Shown piece by piece: positions 1 through 10,345 of a stretch of DNA of 64,000 bases (positions are counted from its first letter, which is position 1; the number at the start of each line of letters is the position of its first letter). The translations under genes and the position numbers were made by a program. The stretch is from Caprimulgus europaeus. Lineage: Eukaryota; Chordata; Aves; Caprimulgiformes; Caprimulgidae. The notes beneath the pieces were generated by a model. The model was given only the letters and a program-made list of their open reading frames with translations, ran no database searches and was not told where the DNA came from. The stretch spans positions 10,364,501 through 10,428,500 of the forward strand of contig OU015541.1 of NCBI GenBank assembly GCA_907165065.1, read 5' to 3'.

Positions 1-192
1 ACAAATGTTAGCCAAAAAAGCCTATCTTCAGGAAATCTGTCACTACATAATAAGGTTTTTAAGTGTTCCTAGCTTTAAAATTTGTCTATGATAGACATAA
101 GAACTTTAACATTTGTCTAACTGAATTGGTACTACACCTTTCTTACTTCCCTGCTTTGTATGTCAGAAGAAAACAGCAGAAAAAAGTAATAC
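1..192 (-). other. SERINC3 intron 6 (partial)
   Basis: Starts at the GTATTA donor and runs off the left edge. No repeat or gene recognised. Confidence 0.85.
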
Positions 193-362
193 CTGAACTT
201 TTGGAAGGATAGAAACAATGGAGACAACAATGGCCAGGATCATATTTAAAGTTATGAAGAACTTGTTCTCAGTGCAGTCATCAGGCTTCGTGTAGAAAAC
301 ATAGAAGAGCACAACAAAGACCAGCGACAAGGCATAGAACAAGCTTGTACAGGACAGCAGAG
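193..362 (-). CDS. SERINC3: SERINC3 coding exon 6 (last exon inside the window)
   Basis: 170 nt, ending in phase 0 at GTATTA after ...SILPKVQ. It codes for [20 protein letters not shown] (membrane span), the [14 protein letters not shown] loop and a further span starting [10 protein letters not shown]. Bases 1-192 to its left are intron with no further exon. Confidence 0.92.
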
Positions 363-3300
363 CTGGGGGGAAAAATAACTTACAGTGAGCATGTAGGTTA
401 ACAGTACATCAAAGGTGATTTATTGAGCAGCTGCCACTGTAAAAAGACAGTCCCTCTTCCTCACTTGGCAGTCTGGTTCAGGAAGCTGGACTAGCAGAAT
501 GCATTTTTATTAGATATGGCTAAATTTCTGCTTGGGCTCAAGTAGTGTAGCTCAGGGGAAACCCAGTGGTGCCATCAGGGGAACAAGACCTGCCTTTCAG
601 AGGCAGTTTAATTGGTTTAACTGATGTCAAACCACAGTGTCAAAATGAGAGTGCTTTTTGCATGCTTCTGACTGGCTATTTACAAGCCCTGAATTCCCCC
701 TTCTATGCTAAGAGGCCACCCAATTACATTTCCATTCTGCTACAATCTTTATAAGAAGCTACAAAAGGCTGTGGCAGCATTTGTAGCTATGAGCAAAGAA
801 CCACAAAAATTAGCACTTAATAATTTAGTGGTGAGCCTGGGAGCAAGGCATGCTTTGTGCTGTACTGCAGGCAGCACTTCCTGAGGACCTCAGAAGGGGA
901 GGTGGCAAAGCAAAGTCAGTTGAAGTGATCCAGGCTACTAACTCTGTACTCATACTGCAAACTAGCCAAGTGTTGTTTATTATGTGTGGATCTCCTGATC
1001 ACCTACATGATACTCTGCAGAGTACTGGCCAGCAGAAACAAATCCTCCACAGGTTAAGATTCCTACCTGCATACCAGCATTTAGAATTTCCCTCCTCCAT
1101 TCTGTCAACCCAGCTCTCATTCCAGGAGTGAGCAAAGTCCACAAGAAGCACCAACTGGATAAGAATGAAGCAGAAGGCTCCACAAATGCCAATAACAAAC
1201 CAAGCTAGAAAAGGGAGCACGAAAAACAGGGTTAGCTTTCATCATTTGTATGTTACTCCAGTTAAAAATATATAAATATTTATATAAATTTATATATAAA
1301 AATATATAAATAAAAATCTCCTAATTATACTGCAGACAAATAATGAAAAACTCTGAAACTATACTTAGAAAGGCAGATGCTGGTTATCCCTTTGGCCTCC
1401 ATCCTGCAGAACCATGCAAGTCCCAGCTATCCAGGGGTGCAGCCTAAGCTAGCACAGGAACATTTAGCCTAATGTGTTTTCAGAATGAACACAAGATCTA
1501 ACACAAGAGATCTTTGCATCCATAAGTACCATCCTGACATGTTTCTTTGAGGATCCACAACCCTTTCAAGTTCCTGTGATGTGGCCAGACAGCAACAATT
1601 TCTTGTCCAGATTTTCAGAGACTCCAGGGAAGTATTTAGCACTTGGTCCATGTTCTGAGCTGCCTCTCATCTACACAGTGGCAGAAGACTCAGCCCAGTA
1701 ACGACTGTGTCATGGAGTCCTGAATTATTAATACCCAACACCTCTGTATTTGGAAAGAGATTGCTTATTGCCATAACTTCAGCTGGTCACCAAAATACTG
1801 GATGAACAAAGATAGGCTAATGAAGTAGGGCAGAACCTGTGTCTCCTACAGGTAACTGTCACTATCACAACTGTAGCCTGCTAAGTCTGGGAAGAGGGTT
1901 GAGTTTACTGGACAGAGCTCCACGATGATGCATTAACTGTACCTCGTGTGAAAGGTCCTTCAGGAATGTAAAATGCTCCAACCATGAGAGCCACAATGGC
2001 AGCTATTTTGAAGAACCAGAACCTTTAAAAGAAGATAGAAGTTGAAAATATTGGTCTTACTTTGCACATAATAGGCATGTTTTAGACGATCTGCAAGCAG
2101 CTGGCTGTAGATAAACGAGTGTCTAACAGAAATGTAAAGAAAAAAAAAGTTGTATTCCATGGGATTGCAGATAAACATGTTCACCAAACCCAGGGGAGGG
2201 TGAAGCAACAGTCAGTGCACTGCAGACATGGACTGACAGAAACCTCAAAGTTCAACAAAGGCAAATACAGAGTGTTGCACCTGGGACAGAAAAACCTCAG
2301 CCAACACAACAGACTGGGGGGCACCCGGACAGAAAGCTTTGCTGAAAGAGGAGCTCCTGCTCCAGCCAACAGAATGTGAATCAGGAGCTCATCTTTGCAG
2401 GGAGGAAGGCTAACTGCACTGCTCAGTTTGGAGAAGGGAGATCTAACTGCTGCCTTCCACTGCCTAAAAGAAAACAAACCCAGGCTCTTGTTGCAGGTGC
2501 ACAGTGGAAGGAGAAGAGGCAACACATGCAAGTTGCAAAAAGAGGAACTACAATTAGATACTGCAAAAATTGCACAGGTTGCCCAGAGGTCAAAGTATCT
2601 CCATCCCTGGAGACATTCAAAATTCATCTAGACAAGACCCTGAACAACCTGTCCCACGCTGGTACTGCTCTTACCAGGGAGTTGGATCAGATCATCTCCA
2701 AAGGTCCCATTCAGATTAAACAGTTCTATTATAATCCAGTCATCTAGACCAGAGTTAACCCAGTTACATCAGTGAACTGGAAATCAGAAACCAGTTTCTA
2801 CTGAGTCAGCCTAGTGAGTGACCCAATGAGCACAGGTCAGTGCAGGGAAGGGGATATAAAATCCCTGAAATCTATCACGTGTGCGGAAGCACAGAGGGGT
2901 GCCCAGAACACCCTTCTGGTTACCCAGCCTGGGAGCATTAGCAGTGATGTCTGGCTCCCCATTACCAGCACACTGAACACTCTGCACCAGTAGGAACCTT
3001 TTTAGGAGACTAAAGTTTCACTCTGTATTCAGTTCAGAAACACCAGGCTGCCAGTGCCACTGTGTTCAGCAAAGAAACTTGGGAGGGGAAGGAAAGGAAA
3101 CACATTGGAAGACCAGACAGCTGTCTCACACACATACCCATTGTGCACCGAGGCTCTGGGATCTTTACTTGTTTTCACTTCTATCATGAGCAGAGAGAGG
3201 AGAAAGAAGAACACGGCCATGGCAAAGCTGATTCGATAAACAGCTCTGTATCCAACAAAGACATCGCAGCTGACAAAGCCGTTCATGTGCGGGATCCGGG

Positions 3301-4980
3301 TGTGAAGCCCATCTTCACAAAACCCAGGGATCTGAGGAAGGACACAGCTAGTTGGGGATTTACATTTGTACATTTGAAATACATTTGTACATTGCACATT
3401 TGTATTTGCAATTACATTCTTTCAGCACTCTAACACCTAAGGCTCTCAGTCAGCTTTCTTCTAGGAGATCTAATAACAAAAGACCTTGTGCTCAGCCAGC
3501 CTGCACAGACCTGATCATTGGCCTGCACAGACCTTATTATTATCTTTCTTTCCTCATGTCATCACTAAAAAAGCATCCAGGAAGATTAAGATACCAAAGC
3601 AGTAGGCCTCTGATAATGTCTGGCCATCTCCAGGTCTGGTCAGGTTTCAGAGATTTGGCATGTATTCAAAAATGTTCAAATTCACTGAATTTGCTATTTC
3701 AGCCAGAAGTTGTTCAGTTCGTGCAGTCCCTTAACTCAGGGGACAAGGGACATTTGGGTGTTTGAGTCTCTTGTGTAATCCATTCCAAGGAAAGAGAATC
3801 AGTAGCCACTGGCACAAGTTAGAAGGAGAAGTTTCCCTCTGTACCTTTTTTAGCTGCTCTTCCATCCCTGGTGCCAGCATGATGCAGGCAAGCACAGTGC
3901 TGAGGAGGAGGAGGAAGGCATAGATGAGGCGTGTCACTGTTGAATTCTTGCTGTTGGGACAACATCTGCACAGTAAGCAGGAGGCACCGCTGCACAGACA
4001 GGGAATCTGCAGGACAGAGCCAGAACAGTGAGAGCATTCATCCCCCCGGAGCTGGCACCGGCTGTACCGAGAGAGGGAAACCCAAACCCCTACGGGGAGA
4101 GGCTGAGAGAGCTGGGACTGTTCAGCCTGGAGCAGAGCAGCCTGAGAGGGGATCTGATCAGTGTCTATAAATATCTGAAATGTGGGGGCCAAATGGGTGG
4201 GGCTGGGCTCTTTCAGTGGTGCCCAGTGACAGGACAAGGGACAATGGGCACAAACTGGAACAGCAGAAGTTCCAGACAAACTTAAGGAAAAATTTCTTCA
4301 CTGTGAGGGTGCCGGAGCCCTGGGCCAGGCTGCCCAGAGAGGCTGTGGAATCTCCTTCTCTGGAGATGTTCAAGCGCACCTGGACACTTTCCTGTGTGAC
4401 CTGCTGTAGGGACCCTGCTCTGGCAGGGGGGTTGGACTGGATGATCTCCTGAGGTCCCTTCCAGCACCCACCAGTCTGTGATTCTGTGAAACCCCCGCCA
4501 GGGACACGCCGCTCGCTGCTGGACCGCACCGTTTAATCGACATTTCCGACTGACACCGTGTTTGAGAACACCCGGGGATAACGAGCCTTGTCACCCAGGG
4601 CTCTGCCTGGGTTCCGCCGCCCGCGGGGCCAGCAGCGCTCCGCGACTGCCCACAGTGCCTGGCAAGGGCGGGACCGTCTGTTGGCGGTCAGGCCGGGACC
4701 CAGCCGGGTAGCTACGGCCCGGCGCTCGCTCTGCCCCGAGGGGCTGAAGCCGCCCCCGGTTCACCGGAGCCGGCCGGACCGGGCCGGGCCTCTGCCCACA
4801 GAGCCCGCGGGGCACCGACCCCGGGATCGCCCGCTCGAGCCGCGCCCCCGGCAGAGGCACCGCTGCGGGCCAGGCCCGCTCCCCGGGGAGGAAACGGGGG
4901 GAGAGGAGGTGCCGTATCAGCCGCCGCCGCGCCCGACTCACCCAGCTGGCCAGCGAGCAGACCCCCAGCGCCGCCCCCAT
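193..4980 (-). CDS. SERINC3: SERINC3, serine incorporator 3 (5' six coding exons; gene continues past left edge)
   Basis: Multipass membrane protein of the SERINC (TDE1) family. Family members act in membranes as lipid scramblases, were first linked to serine incorporation into lipids, and SERINC3/5 restrict retroviral particle infectivity. The coding pieces 4942-4980, 3845-4006, 3138-3331, 1943-2022, 1067-1204 and 193-362 join in phase (0,0,2,1,1,0) to 261 residues, just over half of the usual ~470. Visible hallmarks are the N-terminal [13 protein letters not shown], a Cys-rich stretch ([14 protein letters not shown]), [25 protein letters not shown] and [13 protein letters not shown]. Hydrophobic segments lie near residues 38-58, 107-127, 133-152, 160-182, 206-228 and 240-256. 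SERINC1/2/5 are alternatives on sequence alone; the neighbouring PKIG and ADA favour SERINC3. The last six exons or so are not in this window. Confidence 0.95.
363..1066 (-). other. SERINC3 intron 5
   Basis: 704 bp of unique-looking DNA between exons 5 and 6. Small frames on both strands here have no recognisable protein content. Confidence 0.8.
1067..1204 (-). CDS. SERINC3: SERINC3 coding exon 5
   Basis: 138 nt with acceptor cccttttctag and donor GTAGGA. It contains the most strongly conserved block of the family: a long hydrophobic span ([16 protein letters not shown]) running into [12 protein letters not shown] and a terminal WYA. Confidence 0.94.
1205..1942 (-). other. SERINC3 intron 4
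   Basis: 738 bp. Apart from an AT-rich simple-sequence patch at about 1266-1317, nothing is recognised. Confidence 0.8.
1266..1317. repeat. AT-rich low-complexity tract
   Basis: About 50 bases built almost only from A and T in TATAAATAT-like units, within SERINC3 intron 4. It is simple sequence and likely length-variable. Confidence 0.8.
1943..2022 (-). CDS. SERINC3: SERINC3 coding exon 4
   Basis: 80 nt. The first base completes the Gly codon split with exon 3, and the last base starts an Ala codon. It codes for [20 protein letters not shown] (third membrane span) followed by EGPFTR. The donor is GTACAG. Confidence 0.92.
2023..3137 (-). other. SERINC3 intron 3
   Basis: 1.1 kb. The 3' half of the plus-strand reading is an old CR1 fragment (about 2235-2745). 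The remainder, 2750-3137, shows nothing recognisable. Confidence 0.8.
2235..2745 (+). mobile_element. Old, degraded CR1 LINE fragment
   Basis: Plus-strand translation near 2240-2300 resembles the CR1 reverse-transcriptase C-terminal stretch ([13 protein letters not shown]). Bases 2600-2735 resemble the CR1 3' end, with 'ccctggagacattcaa', then 'ttggatcagatcatctccaaaggtcc'. Stops and indels interrupt it, and it is more diverged than the copies at 4.1 and 6.1 kb. It lies antisense to SERINC3. Confidence 0.7.
3138..3331 (-). CDS. SERINC3: SERINC3 coding exon 3
   Basis: 194 nt, entering in phase 0 and leaving two bases into a Gly codon. The acceptor is ccttcctcag and the donor is GTATGT. It begins IPGFCEDG, then [20 protein letters not shown] (second membrane span) and the conserved [13 protein letters not shown]. 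Confidence 0.93.
3332..3844 (-). other. SERINC3 intron 2
   Basis: 513 bp; no repeat or second gene recognised. Confidence 0.8.
3845..4006 (-). CDS. SERINC3: SERINC3 coding exon 2
   Basis: 54 codons, phase 0 at both ends. The acceptor is ctgtcctgcag and the donor is AAG|GTACAG. It codes for the Cys-rich stretch beginning [10 protein letters not shown], the conserved NSKNSTVTR motif and the first membrane span ([20 protein letters not shown]). Confidence 0.93.
4007..4941 (-). other. SERINC3 intron 1
   Basis: 935 bp. A CR1 3' end occupies about 4086-4488. From about 4590 the intron is part of the CpG island. Confidence 0.85.
4086..4488 (+). mobile_element. CR1 LINE, 5'-truncated 3' end
   Basis: Typical CR1 tail on the plus strand: 'ggggagaggctgagagagct', 'ttcagcctggagcagagcag', 'ttcttcactgtgagggtg', 'tctggagatgttcaagcg' and 'ttggactggatgatctcctg'. 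It finishes with the ATTCTGTG octamer at 4481-4488. The frame still reads [23 protein letters not shown]-like residues. It is inserted in SERINC3 intron 1, antisense to the gene and about 100 bp from the CpG island. Confidence 0.9.
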
Positions 4981-5960
4981 GGCGCCGCCGCCGCCACCGA
5001 GACCCCTGCTGCCACTTCCTGCTTCCGCCCCCACCCCGCGGCGTCAGGCGGCCGCCGTCCAGCGCCGGCACCGCTCATTGGCTGTCCCCGCCGTGCCGGG
5101 GCGCGCTGGAGCGGCTGCCCGCCAATGAGAAGGCAGAATGGAGCCGCGCGCCGGCAGCAGGAAGGGCAGGGACGGCGAAGGGCGGGGGAGGGGAGTTGTT
5201 GTTTGTGAACTCTCCTTCCGCCTTCTCCGCCGCCAGGCGGTTGTAAGGAGAAGGAGCGCTGATTGGTAGAAAGGATCGGCGAGTGGGCGGTTCCTTCAGT
5301 AACACAGCCAATCAATGAGGCTGATCGGCGGGCCCGGCAACCATTCACTACCTCCCTCTCCCTGGGGCCGCCGGGGGCGCTCGGTGGTTGCCATGGCAGC
5401 AGCGGGGCCGCCGCGGGCGGGCAGCCGACATGGCGGCGGCGGCGGCAGAGAGGGGTGTGGGGGGAGCTGGCACCGGCAGCGGCACTGGCACCGGGCCGCC
5501 CCCGCGCCTCCCCCGCCAGACGCCGGACTTGGGTCCGAGCACACTGCCCGTCCCTGCCCCTGAGCGCTCCCAGCCCGCCGGGCACCGTCTGCACGAATAC
5601 AAGCGCCCCCCGCCCGGGGTCCGGAGGGGACAAGGCGTTACCGGGCGCGGTGACAAGCGTCACGTCCGTGCGAAGGTTGCGTTGAGGCTGTAATGAGTTA
5701 CACCTGCGTCACCGCTGACCTCACCGGCGGGACGGCGACACCGGGGACACCCGAGGAAGCGGGCGGGCGGGCGGCTGCTCCCTCTCGGTCCCAGCCCGGT
5801 GTGGGGGGCACGGTGCCAGCACGGCTCCCGGGCTGGGGACACGGCGGTCACCGGCCCTGCCTGAGCCCCGGGGACCTGCTCAGCCTCTCGGAGCGGTGTG
5901 ACCGGGAGGGAAATCTGTCCTTCATTCCCATTCTTGTCCCACCGTGACACGAACACAAGC
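4590..5960. promoter_or_regulatory. CpG island and SERINC3 promoter, possibly bidirectional
   Basis: About 1.4 kb of very GC-rich DNA dense in CpG, covering SERINC3 exon 1 (ATG at 4980, minus strand). Four CCAAT boxes follow upstream of the gene: minus strand at 5077-5081 and 5262-5266, plus strand at 5122-5126 and 5308-5312. No TATA box was seen. An ATGGCGGC motif at about 5430 resembles a YY1/initiator element on the plus strand. CCAAT boxes in both orientations and an island extending ~1 kb beyond exon 1 are typical of a divergent promoter, so a plus-strand transcript (perhaps a PKIG 5' exon) may begin here. That part is inference. Confidence 0.75.
4942..4980 (-). CDS. SERINC3: SERINC3 coding exon 1
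   Basis: Codes for the first 13 residues, [13 protein letters not shown], the family's typical N-terminus. The ATG (minus strand, 4980) sits in a strong context (gcgccATGG) inside the CpG island. The donor GTGAGT follows directly after the Trp codon, so the exon ends in phase 0. Confidence 0.93.
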
Positions 5961-6097
5961 GATCGTGCCGCGGAGCTCACGCCGTGTCACTGCCCCTTGT
6001 TTCCTGCGTGCCCCTGAGCGGTGGCCTGTGTGCCGCTGTCACCGGGCTCTGGGCGCAGGTGGGAAGCTCACAAGCCTCTCAGAGGTGAGGTTTCCCA
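5961..6097. other. Short GC-rich spacer
   Basis: Edge of the CpG island running into a CR1 insertion; nothing else recognised. Confidence 0.6.
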
Positions 6098-6516
6098 AGG
6101 AGACTCTACTCTGCCCTGGTGAGGCCACATCTGGGATATCGTGTCCAGTCCTGGGCCCCACAGTTCGAGAAGGACAGGGAGCTGCTTGAGAGAGTCCAGC
6201 ACAGAGCCACCAAGGTGATGAAGGGAGTGGAGCATCTCCCTGATGAGGACAGGCTGACGGAGCTGGGGCTCTTTAGCTTGGAGAAGGGGAGTCTGAGGGG
6301 GGACCTTATTAATGTTTATAAATATTTGAAGGGTGAGTGTCAGGAGGATGGAGCCAGGCTCTTCACAGTGGTGTCCAATGATAGGACAAGGGGCAGTGGG
6401 TGTGAGCTGGAACACAGGAGGTTCTGCTTAAACTTGAGAAGAAACTTCTTTATGTGAGAGTAACAGAGCCCTGGGACAGGCTGCCCAGGGAGGGTTTGGA
6501 GTCTCCTTCTCTGGAG
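6098..6516 (+). mobile_element. CR1 LINE fragment, truncated at both ends
   Basis: Plus-strand frame 6119-6457 is the CR1 reverse-transcriptase C-terminus ([18 protein letters not shown], then [12 protein letters not shown] and [20 protein letters not shown]). The nucleotide tail runs to 'gtctccttctctggag' and then stops without the terminal octamer. The frame is short and broken, so it is a dead copy. Confidence 0.9.
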
Positions 6517-9500
6517 TCACAAACACACAGAGCAACATGATGCTTTTTTAATCAGGTTTTCAATCACAATGTAATTTTTTCCACCAACAAAATCTGGGAG
6601 CAAATGAAATGGATGAGCAGTGGCTGTGAGGATATAATAAAGCAAGAAGGTGACAAAAGTTTACAGAGAAGTTTAGGAAAGCAGTTTGGAGCTATTTAAT
6701 AGGCATTAGTATTGCAAAATATCAGAGGGCAGGGGCAGAACTGACCGGTTTGAGTTACAGGACAAGTTCTGGCTGTAGCAATTCCAGCTGTTGCACATCA
6801 CTTCCCACTGTGTCAGACCCTTCTTTCCTTCATGCAGTCCCTTTCCAAAAAAAACCTGCTTCCATCACAGAAAGGGACAAATAATCAGAATGACAGCATT
6901 GTTGCCATCTAAAATTGCCAAGAAATGACAAAAAGCATCCAGTAAACCAGCCACTTATTTTCCACAGCAGCTTTAACACTCAGAGTATATGAACATGGTG
7001 TTAACAGTGTCTCTCTTGTAATCAGCCTCATTCAGGAAGACATACAGGCTTCTTTCAGAAAGAAATCACACCATGAATCACTGAAACTGTGCCTCTTTCA
7101 GGTAATATACGAGCCTTTATTAGCATATTTTTATTACCAGCTGGATCTGTGAGAAGGCTTTTGCCACATCCCTGCTACCTCACTGTGTGTTCACATCAGT
7201 GCATGCAGAATAAAGACAGAATCCAAAATTCTGTGTTCCTTTCCCAGTAATCCTGGGTAAGTAATTTCATAGGTATATTACTAATTCAGTGATGAAACTC
7301 TGTTAAATCCTGAGCCTGAGGATGTTTTCTTCAAAGGAAATTTATGAGACTAATAAGTTTTGGTAAGTACTGTGAGATCCTCCACTGGATTATGCTAGGG
7401 AAAGACAAAGGATACAGATAAAAAGCTTTTTCCTTCCACTGTCCATGTAACAAGAGTTTTCCAAGTACTCATTTTACTTCCCAGCATAAACCCCCTCTGA
7501 TTCTGCAGAACATCACCTCAAACCACACGTGTTTAACAGGAGATAAGGATGAAGCCAGCCCAGTGACTGTCAGCTATGGAACGAGACAGCATATGGCAGG
7601 AGGTTATCCTGGTTTGTACAAAAATACCCTGCTCTGGTCTGTTAATCAGTTCTGACAGCAGAAATGGTGCATCCCTTACATTACACGTTACATCCCATCC
7701 TTATCTATATGTTAGCTGAAATAGAGTAAAAGCCTTGGAATTAGGTAATATTTGAAGGAAACACGTCAGATATAGTCATGTGGAAGTAGTTCTCTGCAGT
7801 TCTTTGTGCAACTGAGCTCATAAAAAACCATCACTCAAGCTTGTGCTTTAGTGCTATTCTTGTTACTCTCAAGGGTCTCCCTTCCATGCTAACAAAAATG
7901 CAGAACTTTTCCTGATGTTCCCCAGAGAGTTTGAGGGTCCCTGCTCTGCATGGGCTGTGTTTTTGCAGGTAATGGATCCCATATACAGGTTATAATTGAA
8001 TAATCCTTTCAGTCAGGTGAGGGGAACTGCAAATTGGAATGGCTGGGACAAAGAACTTTAAAAAAATCACATGTAGTCTTTGTTTCTCCAGTCGTGTTGC
8101 CTTGATCCATGTACAGATCTAAACATCTTTCTGTGCCCTGGCCTGAATAAACATCAAAAATTTCAAGTATCAGCATCAGCTTTCTAAAATAACCCTCCTA
8201 ATTATTGGAGTTCTGTAAAGCATTTGGCTTTAAACAGTATTTATAACCATGCTTTGACTGGATCTCCAGAGCATAAAGAATTACAGTTTTCTTTAGGGAC
8301 AACTGCCTTTCCAGCTGTTTAGTTCAGGCTTTGAGCTGAGCTCTATTCCACAATCCAGATCTTAAACCGTGCTCTGAGAGCAGCTGCGGAGTCCTCCATC
8401 CACGAGGAAGTCAGTCACCAGGTAATGGGCAAAATACTGCTACAGCTGAAACCACCAGTGGGTTCAATTAGTCTTTAAATGGTCAGTTAATAGTTTTTAT
8501 AAAATCATGATGTTCCAGCAGAGTAGAATGTTCTCCCAAGTATAAATATTGTTAAATTTAAGGAGCTCCCAGATGACTTTCACTGGGGTCTAATCTAATC
8601 ACGTGCCATAGACACAGGGAGTCGCTCCCCACTGACGTGCAAAGGCCAGCGTGTGCTGAGTGCTGGCGTTCCCCAGGGACACACAGGTGAGCAGTGCCAG
8701 CATCACAGCTCTTCTCTGTGCACAGGCTGGCTGCAGCCCCTGCAACCGCAGATCCACAAAAATCAACCTGCTCCACAACTGCAGATCCACAAAAATCAGC
8801 CTGGTCCACACTCTCAAGGCTTCAAACATCAAGCTTTTCTCCGCAGTCCTTTGCTCATGATTTTATCATCCTCAGCTTCCCCTGACTGCGTGCTCTGTGA
8901 CTGCTTTAGCACCTGCCTCTGCACTTCTTAGACTCTCTATTTTCCTATCATGTCATGGATACGTGAGTCATCTTATTTGTGATCTGCTGAGCTGAGTGAG
9001 AGTCAGAGTAGAGCTGTGCGCTTCAAGGCCGTTAGTAACGCTGCTAAAACTTGCATAATGTATTCTTCTGTGTCTTAAATCCCTGAGAGATTGAGTAACT
9101 GTTTTCTTTTTCACCCCAAGTGACTATGCAACGGGATGAGTCACTGCTGTTATGATAGGGGAATTGTAATCTTTGTGCCTTTCCAGTTTTATTTGGCCAG
9201 AAATTTATAGGACACCTTTGTCCAATCTCCTCTAAGTCCTTCTATGTCACCAGAGACCTTTTCACTGACTGCAGTTCACTTTAGATCATGTGCTCTGGTC
9301 TGGAAACTGCATTAGTTTGTCTTATTGGTAAAACAGATGGAAAGAAATGTTCACCTTCATCTAATACCCTGGAATGATATTACCAAGCTGTTTTGTATAA
9401 TTATTTATGGAAGTATTAGTGAAACTTAAACTTATTGAAAAGTATTTAAATAACATTAAATAAAAGCTTATTTTTCTAAAATAAATAAACAACAACCAAG

Positions 9501-10240
9501 CAACACAAACAGAAATATACTGGAGAGAATATTTTGTACAGAAGATCTGCAGTGACATCTGCAAATGAACCATGGAAGGGACTAGCAACAGATGGCTGGT
9601 GAAAAGGAGGCAGTGAAAGGTGGCCTTTTGTGTTAGGTGATCGTGGTGTCCCTGCTGATGGCATGGGGTGCTCAGACAGAGCCCTTTGAGGAGCAGGATC
9701 CAACCCAGGAGGGGCTGGCACCGTTGGAGCAGCCTTAGCCCTGCACTGACATGAGCTGGTAGGAACGGTCCAGGAGGAGCCTGGCAGCCAGAGGCGTTGC
9801 TGGAGCTGGGCACCTTCCCCCATCGCTGCGGACAAGCCAGCGTTAGCCCAGAGCCCGGCAGCAGCCCCTGCTCCGCCTGGCAGTGCTGGGCTGGGCTCTG
9901 TTTGGTGCTAGAGCACCCCAGGCTGTCCAGGGCACCGAGATTCCTGCTTTTAGGGAGCCACTTCAAGAGTGGGTAGCCACACAACAAGCCAGTCTTCTCC
10001 TTGAGCATCGTCCAAGCATGCTTACGAATCCTGCTGAGTTTATTGTTTCAGATGTTTTAATGATTTTTCCCTTGCCCGATGTATTTTTTTTATTAAGCCA
10101 GGATTTATTTCTCCTGTCTGTGTGAGCCCATCTCTCCCATGAGAGCCTGCACTGAAATCCAGCTGGCCAGCCTCCTTGTGTCCGTGATCCCCACAGCAGA
10201 ACAGCTTCCAGTGAGACAGCAGTGGGAGGAAAAGTCAGGA
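6517..10240. other. Noncoding interval, no gene recognised
   Basis: Moderately AT-rich unique DNA downstream of the SERINC3 CpG island. By gene order it may be PKIG intron 1 or intergenic. A 33-bp tandem duplication lies at 8745-8810. The 215-codon minus frame at 9361-10008 has no recognisable domain. Confidence 0.6.
8745..8810. repeat. 33-bp tandem duplication
   Basis: Two adjacent 33-bp copies, 8745-8777 and 8778-8810, both containing 'gcagatccacaaaaatca'. They differ at a few positions. Confidence 0.85.
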
Positions 10241-10244
10241 ATTT

Positions 10245-10345
10245 CTGCATTTAATCCTGCCCCGAGCAGTGACGAGTTGTGTGGCTTTAGGTGAGCCATA
10301 GGACTATGGGGGTCAATATGTAAAGTGAGAAACCCAGCATACCCC
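10245..10345 (+). repeat. Ancient MIR-like SINE remnant
   Basis: Contains 'gacgagttgtgtggctttag' followed by 'atatgtaaagtgagaaaccc'. This follows the order of the MIR core ('..ctagctgtgtgaccttgggcaag' then 'tctgtaaaatggg'). It is strongly diverged; the call rests on remembered consensus, not alignment. Confidence 0.45.

Noticed and set aside
2376-2747. 123-codon plus frame in SERINC3 intron 3
   Set aside because: Translation of the degraded CR1 tail.
4588-5693. Several 80-240 codon frames on both strands in the SERINC3 CpG island
   Set aside because: High GC removes stop codons; the content is low-complexity Gly/Ala/Pro/Arg. Only SERINC3 exon 1 is supported.
9361-10008. 215-codon minus-strand frame with a hydrophobic, aromatic C-terminus
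   Set aside because: The C-terminal part is translated AT-rich DNA; no family resemblance.
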